The translations under genes and the position numbers were made by a program. A stretch of 64,000 nt of DNA from NCBI GenBank assembly GCA_030533445.1, contig CM060083.1:28705666-28769665 (forward strand), in the 5' to 3' direction. This DNA is from Cyprinodon diabolis. Taxonomy: Eukaryota; Chordata; Actinopteri; Cyprinodontiformes; Cyprinodontidae. The notes below the pieces were generated by a model that did no database searches, was not told the DNA's origin, and worked only from the letters and a program-made list of their open reading frames with translations. This document shows positions 1 through 22,700 of this stretch, in pieces (positions within the stretch are counted from its first letter, which is position 1; each line of letters starts with the position of its first letter).

Positions 1-316
1 GTTTTATCAGTCTTCCCATGAACTCTGACCAACCTTTGACTTTAGCACAAATGTAACAATCTAACAAACTGTAGCAAACTCCAAAGGAAACTCCTAGTGG
101 CTGTCTACAATATAGTGTGATTTATGGTGTGCATGACCTGAGCTGTGGACTCCTGTGGCTCCTCCAGGGGTCACCTTTGGCTGTTTTTTTTTTATTATTA
201 TAACCCTCAGTGTTATATATAATCACTACATTTTGTCTGTCTGGTGTCTTCTTTTGTTTTTGTGATGCTTCTTTTACAGTGATGTCCTTTAACCAACCCA
301 CTAAGAGCTTCACAGA
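1..316. other. Intergenic DNA, nothing recognised
   Basis: AT-rich sequence with no coding signal. Its last 8 bases (309-316, ttcacaga) are the left copy of the target-site duplication of the next element. Confidence 0.6.
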
Positions 317-1065
317 CAGTGATGGGACTAACGGCGTTGAAAGTAACGGCGTTACTAACGCCGTTACCTTCTTTTAGTAACGAGTAATCTAACTAATTAC
401 TTTGACTGTAACTATAACGCAGTTACCATTGCAGACACCCCGTTACTGCGCGTTACTCAGGTCACACAATGAACCTTTTTTCATGATAGGACTCGTGCGC
501 AGCTGCGTGAAGCTGACACCCCACCCACGTCAAAAAACTCTGCAAATAGACTGAATGGTTAGTGCAACGTTAGTGCAGATTTGTGCAGAAAAAAAAATAT
601 TGTTTGTGCTACTTTTGTTTAAGAGATATTAAAGATTATTTTTTTAGCTCATCCAGAGGTGCGCGCCTTGTCATGGAAGAGGGGAGGATGAGAATGGCTG
701 ATGTATAGTGAGATTCCGTCTGTCAGTTGGTAGGTGGGTGTTTCCGCTGGTGGGTGTTAACGTACAGCACACACAGAGAGATGGAGAGTGAGGAGGATCC
801 AGCAGCAAACAGCGTTTTCCTGATGGAAATACCGGTGTTACGTCGAGCTGCGTTTCCCCATCAGATACGGTTTCCTCTGCATCTCCGCACAGCGCAGGCG
901 GCACGAGTCACCGCGCAAGCGACAGGAAACGCGCATGCTCGCTAAAGGCGCGCACCAGTCGCCCTGTGCTCGCGCCACAGGAGAACTATGGAGAGCGTGA
1001 ACCATCAAATGATTAACCTGACAACAGCCAGAACTGATAGCCTATATGGAGAAAGGGAGAAATCT

Positions 1066-1118
1066 GGATGGATGGATGGATGGATGGATGGATGGATGGA
1101 TGGATGGATGGATGGATA
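1066..1118. repeat. (TGGA)n microsatellite inside hAT copy 1
   Basis: About 13 uninterrupted tetranucleotide units. The same site in the other two hAT copies carries longer TGGA arrays broken by TGA units, so this is an internal part of the element that mutates by slippage. Confidence 0.95.
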
Positions 1119-1222
1119 CTCTGCCTTCTCAACCTACTGTATTTTTTATTTTAAACATTATTTGATGGCCTTTGTGGCAGGGATGGAGATCCATATTTTA
1201 AGTCACACACAGAGTATACATC

Positions 1223-1327
<105 letters not shown>

Positions 1328-1738
1328 GTTGCAGTATCTATAACAACCCAGACACACAGGATTTCAGAATTAGACATCCCCAGTTATTAATTTCTATATA
1401 TATACTCACCAGATCTGAATGCCCTGTTAAAAAACTTCACATCGCGTTCCCCCCTTATGTCATTTACGTTGAGTTGCAATAAATGCAAAACTCTCTGCAG
1501 GTTCTTGTCTTTGTCGTCCGCTCTATTCAGCTGGCTTTGGAAACACACCGCGAGAAAGTGGGGGCTGGGTGGTGAGGGTTACGGGGGCGAGAAACGCAAA
1601 AGTAACGCAATAGTTACTTTTACTAGTAACTAGTTACTTTTATTGTGGAGTAACTCAGTTAGTAACTCAGTTACTTTTTGGGAGAAGTAACTAGTAACTA
1701 TAACTAATTACTTTTTCAAAGTAACGTGCCCAACACTG

Positions 1739-3690
1739 TTCACAGAACATATATATTTATATTCAAACTGATTGGGCACAAGTGGACTCCATTAATTAAT
1801 AAGATGATTTCTAAAGGAAACTGGTTGCACTGGATTTCCATTAGGGTTTCAGAATTAAAGGGATCTAAATACAAATTACCAATTAAGATAGTTAATAAGT
1901 GTACATATGTAAGTCTATCTGTACTGTTTTGTTACAGTTCTTAGAGGGTTGTGTGTCACAGCCATGTTTTCCTGCTTCTTTTTCATTTATCTCTCTGGTG
2001 CTCCCCTAGCTGCTTATGTTTACCAAGACTGCTGCTTTGAATGGTTGTGATGTATGCTTAGTTAATACATGAAGTTTGAATGCCTGATGATATATTTCAT
2101 CAATGTTTTAGATTTCAGATGTCTGTAGTGACATTTTGGCTTCCCTTTACTAAAATGGAAACTATTTGAATTGTAGTTCAATAAAAATAAATAAATAAAA
2201 ACAGAAAAAAAGTCATATGTTCCTGTTCTCAAACACAGTATGCACTCAGATTATGACTTAAGAGGACATCTAGTGGACAACCCTGGAAACAACATGATGC
2301 AAGGACGCATACAGTATTAGTCAACCACCCAAAAACTAAGATATATGAGTCCAACTGCTCAGACAGAAATCTGGGCAGTAAAAGATTGACTGTATTAAGG
2401 TTTGAAATATTTTAGCACAGCTTGTTATGACACTGCTCCTTCTGTCAGCTGGAGTATGCATTAAGCTGGTGCAATTTGTTTTAAAGGGCAGTTATGTGTT
2501 CATACAGATTAAAACTCCAAAACCTTGATAGATCTGGTGGGCAAGAAAACCTACAAACATTGATTTCTGACCCAACTCTTAGACTGAGATATAAGGGATT
2601 AATTGACTCCATCCTCACAAACAAAATAATGAAAAAAAATTATATTTTCTCAAATAATCGATTTCCAATATTATTGCTTTGCAGCTACCAGATGAGCTCT
2701 CCGGGATGGAGTTTAGGAAATCTCTACTATAAATTGCCCTTTGCGTTAGTTTATTGGGATACTGAGTTGATTTTAGTTGATGATTTTAGTTGATGAACTT
2801 TCAGAAAGAAAGGTTTTATTGTTTTGTCCTCAGTGGTGTAACTAATCATCTTGAAAAATGACCTTATTATTTGATAGCATTTTTTCTTCTTTAATCTCAA
2901 AATGATGGATTAAGCGTGTTTTTTTGTTTGTTTTTTTTTTTGCCAACATTTCCTTCAGCAGATTTGCAATGTTTCAGGCTAACATTGTTTTTATTAACTT
3001 TTATCTTTTATAGCCTTTATTTTCAAGAGAAATTACTCTAAGTTATCTTCATAAAACATCTTACCTGTATTTGTTTCATTTGTTTGTTTCCCTTTTCCCA
3101 GCATCTTATTGTCTTTGTTCTTACTCTAGATTGTTCTGTGAACCCATCTGAGTTGGAACAACCAACTCCGTTTGCAAAAATCTCTTGAAAACATTTTATA
3201 GCAACTTCTAATGTTTTCAAATCACAAACTTTTTGTTAAGGACATGTTTTATGTGAACCAAAGAGATGCTTTATTTCAACTGAAGGCTCATCAGAATAAT
3301 GAGAGAACTGCAAGTATTGATTTTAGAAATGGAAATTACAGTGACTATTTATGTTCTTCTATAAAAAGGTAATTAATTTAACAAAGTAATCTATCTAGTA
3401 ATTGAATCAGTAATTTACCAATACAGGGGGTTGTGCATGAGTTTTTTGTATTTAATAAATTTTTTTCTTGTTTTGCTTTAAAATGAACATCTGATAGAGC
3501 ACCCAGCAATTTCTGCATATTTGTTTTTCCAGTATATTATAATGTAGCTCATAGAAGCTGAACTTTTATTCAGACCATTAAAATGAAACCCAATTATAGG
3601 ACTTATCAACAGGGTTCTATGGTATCTTTTTGGCCCTAAACTGTCAATTTTTGTTTTTCAGTTTTGTTTTGTTTTGTAGTTTCAAGTGGG
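1739..3690. other. AT-rich intergenic DNA, no gene seen
   Basis: Only short open frames, and none resembles a protein I recognise. No tRNA, splice-bounded exon or transposon end was found. Confidence 0.5.
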
Positions 3691-3696
3691 ATTTTA

Positions 3697-3835
3697 TGAC
3701 CCTCAACCCCACACTGCTCTCCAGGCACCACACAGTGGCATCCCACTGCACCCAAGGAGATGGGTTAAATGCCGAGATACATTTCACCGTTGTGAGATCA
3801 ATAAAGTTCAATTATTATATTATTATTAAATCTAA
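3697..3835 (+). mobile_element. SINE 3' fragment
   Basis: It matches the 3' half of the SINE at 38348-38573: a cCCCACACTGCTC-like block, then GGGATGGGTTAAATGC-like sequence (here AGATGGGTTAAATGCCGAG), then ATCAATAAAGTTCAATTATT and an ATT-rich tail. The tRNA-like head is missing, so this is a 5'-truncated copy on the plus strand. Confidence 0.7.
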
Positions 3836-5060
3836 ACAATATTAATTGGATAAGAAACATTATTGAATTTCATATAAAAAAATCAAAGAAACTTTCTCAG
3901 TTGCTCAAAAAATGCTCTCGCTTACAGTGCACAGAATCAGTTCAATTATCAAATTTAATACAGAATGTTACAAAGCTTTTTTTATGTAATCTACACTGGC
4001 TGAGAAAGAGAGAAATGTTTAGAAACGTTCAAAAATATTAGATTAAGACCACTTTACTAATCCCACCAGAGATAACGCGTTTGAGCAGCACAGGTGACAA
4101 ACAAAAATTAACATATTTTAAAAAATTATTGAAATAAAATATAACAGGGAGCTTGGTGATCAAAATTAATAATAATAAAAACACAAACAATGGTAAAGAT
4201 AGCACAGTTTAAAAGAAACTAATTAATTACTTCAACATAATGATTATTAATTAAATCAGGTGAGAAATAATCACAGACATTGCACTGATGCATCACAAGC
4301 TCTTTAGCCTAATGTAATGAAAACTCAATATATTTTTTAGGTTAAACAAAACTAAAAACTAGAGAATGCTAAAATCTGTCAAATGTATTTTGTTACACAT
4401 GAAGTTTATTAATAGTAGACCATTTTTCTTCTCAGCTCTATTCTTTAAGGCATAATTTTGTGAAATCCTGCAGTGAAATTTATACTTAATTACCCTGTTC
4501 TGTTTTTCTTTTTAATGTACCAATCATTTCTTTACAGTTTATTATTTGGTTTCGCCCAAGAAGTTAATCGCAAGAAAAATTTTTTTCTATAAAATGTCTA
4601 GCCTCTTACAAATGTTCATTACTTGGAATATATTTCTTAATTTGCGTGACCCTCTTATGTCTTTTATTTCTCTTTAAGTCAATTTTAATTTGTGAGGTTT
4701 CAATGGACTCAGATGCATCTCAGCAGAAAAAGGGAAATGTGCTTAATGCTGTTTAAAAGTGAGACAAATTTAATATTCAATACACATAATTTATATTTGT
4801 TTCAACTCTGAATATTGTGAATAAAATGTAATGAAAACTTAAATTTAAATATTAAAAAGGCACTAAAAAGGTTTACATTTGGACTTGTCATGTTTATTTT
4901 GAAATCTACACCATAATGAAAAGAATGATGATTTGACAGCTGACCAGCAGTCATTGACACTCCACAATGCGAGAAGCAGATAAAGATAATCACTTTTGCT
5001 ACATCAAAATATGAGATAAGTTAAATGGGGAGCCATCTAAAGAATGTCAAGATATCTTCT
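3836..5060. other. AT-rich intergenic DNA, no gene seen
   Basis: Low-complexity AT-rich sequence without a convincing coding frame or repeat end. Confidence 0.5.
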
Positions 5061-5260
5061 GCTGTCACTGTTAATGGAGATGGTGTTTTCCGACAGTTGT
5101 CTGTGCACGAGGTGAAAGTGCCATGTTCTGGTTTAATGCCCAAGAAAACACTGTGCCTGACTGGCAAACAAACCCATCTGACCTAAACCCGATAGAGGTC
5201 AAAAAGAAGTCCAAAGATGCATACTAGTTGGATGCAGCCTACTGAGAGCTGCCACTGGCT
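5060..5260 (+). pseudogene. Tc1/mariner transposase relic
   Basis: Plus-strand translation of 5159-5197 gives DWQTNPSDLNPIE, the conserved block around the third catalytic residue of Tc1 transposases (compare [14 protein letters not shown] in the intact copy at 31724-32728). The surroundings are frame-broken and no inverted repeats were found, so this is an old dead fragment. The ends are approximate. Confidence 0.6.
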
Positions 5261-5420
5261 GGTGGACTTCAAACATCTATGCACTGACTTTGTCGGCATT
5301 GACATATATTTCAACTGGTTTAGATCTCCATCTCTATTTTATCTTAAATTTATTTTGATATTTTTTCAAGTAATATTATAGTTTTTATATGAAATACTTT
5401 TTTTTATCTAGGCCAAAGTA

Positions 5421-6042
5421 CGGTGGCCCAGAGGAGTCAATACTAATACAAAAGCTGCAACGCAAATACAAAACCGCAACACAAATACAAATGCTGCAAC
5501 GCAAATACAAAAGCCACAACACAAGTACAAAAGTCACAACACAAATACAAAAGGCGCAACACAAATACAAAAACTGCAACACAGATACAAAAGTCACAAC
5601 ACAAATACAAAAGGCGCAACACAAACACAAAAGGCGCAACACAAATACAAAAGGTGCAACACAATTACAAAAGCTGCAACACAAATACAAAAGGCGCAAC
5701 ACAATTACAAAAGCAGCAACACAAATACAAAAGCCGCAACACAATTGCAAAAGCCGCAATACAATCACAAAAGCAGCAACACAAATACAAAAGCCGCAAC
5801 ACAATTACAAAAGCTGCAACACAATTACAAAAGTCCAACACTAATACAAAAGCCGCAACACAAATACAAAAGCCGCAACACGATTACAAAAGACGCAACA
5901 CAAATACAAAAGCCGCAACACGATTACAAAAGCTGCAACACAAATACAAAAGCCACAATGGAAATATAAAAGCCACAATGTGTTACGGCTTTTATATTTG
6001 TTTGGCGGATTTTGTATTAGTGTTAACACCCCTGGGTCACCA
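5421..6042. repeat. 20-bp minisatellite within an inverted-repeat element
   Basis: About 26 units of a 20-bp repeat (consensus ACAAATACAAAAGCCGCAAC) fill 5443-5972. The block is bounded by imperfect inverted repeats: left CGGTGGCCCAGAGGAGTCAA followed by TACTAATACAAAA, right TTTTGTATTAGTGTTAACAC followed by CCCTGGGTCACCA. Both sides are flanked by TA. This looks like a small DNA transposon with tandemly amplified core, although the TA duplication is too short to prove it. The repeat lacks stop codons in several frames, which creates open frames of 130-190 codons on both strands that are not genes. Confidence 0.8.
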
Positions 6043-6309
6043 TACAAAAGTCATAAAACTAAACAGAAATTTATGTAATAAACAAAAAATATTGAGATTT
6101 TTTTGTCATTTGATAAAAATCAATATAATTTATGACTTACTTAGGTTCAGTGGTTTATATTATAGTGAGCTGCCAATAAGAACAAGTGATTTATTATTTT
6201 ACCGAGATCATATTTAGGCTAATGTAAATAAAGCCCTGCTGTAAGTGAAGGAAATACTTTGCATACTTTTGGAAATTATGTTTAAGATTGAAGAAAGTTA
6301 AGAGTATCT
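6043..6309. other. Upstream DNA before the fbxo11 promoter
   Basis: AT-rich spacer with no recognised feature. Base composition changes sharply to CpG-rich near 6310. Confidence 0.5.
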
Positions 6310-6597
6310 CAAATCGAGCGCCCTCAACGCAAAAGGCATTTAAAAGGTGAGCGTTGTACGCAGGAGGCCTGACGAACCGCCGCTGTCTGCTATGGCTCCT
6401 CCTGCTACAGTGGAACGGGGCCAGACGTAACACCAGTGCGGGCAAACGGCGAGCTATACAGCGATACGGTCCTCTCGAGCCGCGGTGGAAGATGGCAGCT
6501 CGTCTGATGCTCAAGAAAAAGACATAGACGGCGTACTCTGCGTCGCCTCTTCTGTCGTGAAAGCTTCGACATTTTCTCCAGATTACCAACACCCCAA

Positions 6598-18387
<11,790 letters not shown>

Positions 18388-19680
18388 GCCTTAGACCTGG
18401 GGTCTAAACACAAGATACTTTTAGTTGTGCAGCAAAGAGCAAGCCTGAACTATAATATTCACTCTGAGAGAACAAATACAGCTAAAATAAAATGTGGGTC
18501 AGGAAATTGTTGAGGAAAAAGAAGCCTGATGGATGCCTTGCTTTTTTCTTAAAAAAAAAAAGACAGGAGGAACAGAGAGCAGCAGACTCAGGGTATGCGG
18601 GTGGGGTTAAAGTGCAAGTTACCAACGGTGAGATGGACAAAAGCCACCTTCACTCATCTTACTTTAAGAAACGCAAGAACAAGATCCTACAGTGATGTAC
18701 AGATCCAGGAAGAAATGGTCCCTCATTCAAAGATGCTTCCACCACTTTGGCGACAAGACAAAAATGACCTAGCACTTCAGCCTCCCCTCCCCCTTCTTAA
18801 GAAACTGAGATTTGATTTTATGCTTTTGTGTAGTTTTGTATTTTCATGCAAAAATCTTACTGTACTTGAATGTCTTTATTTTATTAAATGTGTTTTTTTT
18901 TTTGTTATTCCCCACAATTGCTGTAACTATACTCATGTCGCAGTATCTAACTTCTTTCTGTGAAAGAGATCCAAGAAAAAGAGGAAAACACTAAACATTT
19001 TCTCCAGCAATGTTGACTCTTGGTTGTAGCAACAGAAAAAACCAATGCAGAATTGTGCTTTGACAAGACTGGTTGGAACACGTTAGAGGGGGAAAAGTCA
19101 GGTGTGGTATTGCAGCCTGCTTTAAAGATTCTGTGCATATTATTTTCCACGTTCGTCTTGTTAAACATCAGCTTACAGGCATTCAAATTACAGGCTTAAT
19201 CCAAAACTTATGACCAAGTAAAACGATTGCTACTGATGTGATAATTACACATCTGATAGGAAATGTAAGTTAAACAGTTTACGTCTGTTCCTGTTTAGAG
19301 AAAAGTTGCTTTGTCTTTATTTTCAGATGCCTGTTTTTATATAAACAAACGCAAGAAGTCTTGTAAAAGCAAAATTTGTATTTTTTTTTTTTCCAACATT
19401 GCTGGAGAATTGAACAGCTTTTGCTCTACAGAAGCTGAGACAAGTATCTATATACAGCGCTTTATGGTTTATCATTGCCTCCCTCTCCTTTCATTCATGT
19501 GTACTGGTGATTGTGGATTTCTCATACAGACTGAAAATGTATGCATGTATCATAAACATCTAGACTTAATATATTGTGAAGTATTCAATAACCGTTATGT
19601 AGGCGCTAGTGTGAATTAAAAGGGTTTAATTTCCTAGATGAAACATTGTCATTTTTTAAGAATAAACTTTATTAGATCAT
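18388..19680 (+). other. fbxo11: fbxo11 3' UTR
   Basis: About 1.3 kb from the TGA at 18385-18387 to the AATAAA at 19661-19666. No competing gene occurs in it. The open frames here are short and do not resemble proteins. Confidence 0.75.
19661..19673. terminator. Shared bidirectional polyadenylation signal
   Basis: The sequence AATAAACTTTATT holds AATAAA on the plus strand (19661-19666) and AATAAA on the minus strand (TTTATT, 19668-19673), separated by one base. The plus signal would serve fbxo11, whose stop is 1.27 kb upstream; the minus signal would serve msh6, whose stop is at 19750-19752. Cleavage sites are inferred. If both are used, the two 3' UTRs overlap by a few tens of bases. Confidence 0.75.
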
Positions 19681-19749
19681 TGCAGTAGTGTTTTTTTTCC
19701 AAGCGCTGAAAAGAACAGAAAATCAGCAACAGTAAGAATTCCAAGATAA

Positions 19750-22700
19750 CTACAGGGTGTTGAGCAGTTGAAGAAGTGAATTGAAGCGTGTTTCATCCTG
19801 AGAAGCGTCTTCGGCGAACTGACAGAGTTTTCTGCACAGAGAGGAAAAAAATTAGTTTCAGCTTAAAGCAAGCTTAAGTATATGTTGCAAATGGAAACAT
19901 ACCTGAAGAGTCTGAGGCTGATGGTGCTTTTCTCAAACTCTCTGGCCTTCCTGTGCCCAGACTGGATGACCTCTTCTGGCAGGTTGGCGAGTCGAGCAGC
20001 GTTGAACCCATAACTCTTTGGACAAGCGCCGCTGATAAACTTGTAGAGGAATGTAATTGTTTCCTGACTCGGATCCTCGCATTCATTTTCCACCATGCAT
20101 GCCTAAAAGCCATAAAAAAAAGTCAAGTCATTCACAGGATGATGTGCTGAGAAAGCCGTGAGCCCAAACATGCATTTCACAACATCCAACATCTGTTTCA
20201 GGAAGCAGTTTGTGGCTAAATTGGGGATGCAGCTGTTCTGTAATCTAGATAAAGCCTCCAACTGTTAAACTTCTCCCCACGATATTGGTTATTGCTTCAC
20301 TTTAACGTTTAAAAACCTATTCTCTACTCGAAATGTGGAACCCTAAGTGACAATTATGCAATTTTGCATATTTTATCATATATTCATCAAAAGACATTCT
20401 GTTTTAAACTCATTTACATTTTCAATTAAATGAGTCATAATTGTGAAATTATTTTGTTTAGAGATGATGGAAAATTTTAAAGTCATGCTTATGCCATTCT
20501 GTCTAGTGATATTTGGGAGAAATAATGTACAGCATGAATTTAAAGCTAAAATTATGAGATTGAAATCCTAAATATGAGAGTCAAAACAAAGGCGACCAAA
20601 GTATGTCAAGACAGAATCATGTTTCAAAGAACAAGTTGGAACAGTACACAGAAAATTTTAATATGACTTATTCAATGAATTAATAAATATTTTACTGTAA
20701 ATTAAATTAATGAGTGGTCAAAATGTGCTTCTACTGATTTTGGATTTAATTCAGACACTTTAGGAACCAGCTAAAACATTAAATTTTAATTTTAAATATG
20801 GCTTGTCAAGTCAAACCCATGAATCCGTGTATCATTCGTTCTTTCTATTTTCAATTGCCAATCAAAAAACAAAAAATAAAAAATTTACTGGTTATTTTAT
20901 TTTTTGTTTTTTATGGTTAAACCAAAAACGAAACAAGGATTTGTTTTTCATATATCAGTTCTAAGGTCAGATCAAGAATACGAAATGGAAAAACGGACAG
21001 CAACGCAGAATTTGATTTCAATATTTAATCGGTACAGCTTACGTGACCCGGAAATAGCTCTTTGCGCGGCAGTTGGGATAATGAAGTGGCTACCATGGCG
21101 ACGCTAGAACCACACACTATGTTGATCGAGAAGCTGTTTGTTTTTGCTAGTTAAAAGTACAGTGCACAGAAAAGTTTCAAGAAAAAAGTTATACCTGGAA
21201 AATCCTGCTGATTTTCTCCGTTGTCATGTCCTCCTCCTTAAGAGTCACACGCTTGGATCCTCGAAATAACACGTAACTGTCCATGGCTGATAGGTCCGAC
21301 TGCCTTATCTGGTGCAGCTTGATCGAACGTGGTGGGGGTAAGCCAATTGTTTTTTTAGCTAACGCTCCACCAAACTTCCGGGTCACGTAAACTGTACTGA
21401 TTAAATATTAAAATCAAATTCTGCGTTGCTGTCCGTTTTTCCATTTCTTATTCTTGATCGGAGCTTAGAATTGATATATGAAAAACAAATAATTTTTTCG
21501 TTTTTGGTTTAACCATAAAAAACAAAAAACAAAATAACCAATAAATTTTTTATTTTTTGTTTTTTGATTGACAATTGAAAATAGAAAGAACGAATGATAC
21601 ACGGATTCCCATGGCTGATAAAAAATCTTTGATTTAGAACTACCATTTTTATTTTTACACTGGAAACATATATGGAAACATTCAGGATTTCCTTTTATCT
21701 TACATTTTTCTATATGTAAAAAACAGTAACGAGTGCAGACAGGCACGGCAAAAACAATTAGTATGACAACATTGGTCAGCATGTGCTGAGAAATACTGAG
21801 CGTTTTCATTCTTACCATGTGGCCCAGTCGCACAGCAGGATTGTTTGCATAGTCCTCCACCAGGGAGTGGTAATGTGTGGAGAAGAGCGTACGGCAGCAG
21901 ATCTTCTCAGCAAGCTCCTTCACAACAGCGCTGGCGATTGCTGTGCCATCATATGTGGCTGTGCCCCTTCCTACAACACGCCACAGACTAATGATTCACC
22001 ACGATGACACCATGACAGAGAAAACTGCAGAGAGAGCCTCCACACTGTGCCCACTTAGCATGAATGATGGTGGAAAAGTTTACCTAGTTCATCAAGGAGC
22101 ACCAATGAATGCTTAGTGGCATGGTGCAATATGCTGGCTGTCTCACTCAGCTCCACATAGAAGGTGCTCTCACCTACAGAGGGGATACAGCAGCTTAGAT
22201 TACAAAGGGTCCACTCAGGCCATAATGTTTATTGTGCATGATGTGAGGAAACATTACCAGCCATGATCCGATCCGAGGCTCCAAGTCGAGTGAAAACCCG
22301 ATCGACTGGAGTAAAACAGAGGCTTTCAGCTGGAACATAGCATCCGAGCTGAGCTATAATTATCACAAGTCCACACTAGAAGCAATAAAAACAAACAGTG
22401 GATTAATAGAGGTTGGTAAATGACAACAAAAGTTTTATGAAATATTCAAGCAGACCTGTCGCATGAGAGTTGACTTTCCACCCATGTTTGGACCCGTAAC
22501 AAGGACACACGAGGCGCAACCTTCCAGCCCATCACTGTCACCATTCCCAGGGCAGCCGATGAAGATGTCGTTAGGAATGAAGTCATCCCCGAAAAACGTC
22601 TTTGTCACACATGGATGACGAGAACCAGTTAGGTTGATGAAAGGTGCGCTGCGTCCGTCCTCCTCTGGAAGCACCACCTGGGGTCTGGTCATGGGCCCAT

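Noticed and set aside
5443..5972. Regularly spaced repeats that might suggest a CRISPR array
   Set aside because: The 20-bp units are directly adjacent with no unique spacers, and this is vertebrate DNA.
5389..6217. Open frames of 130-190 codons on both strands
   Set aside because: They are products of a stop-free 20-bp tandem repeat; several frames and both strands are open at once.
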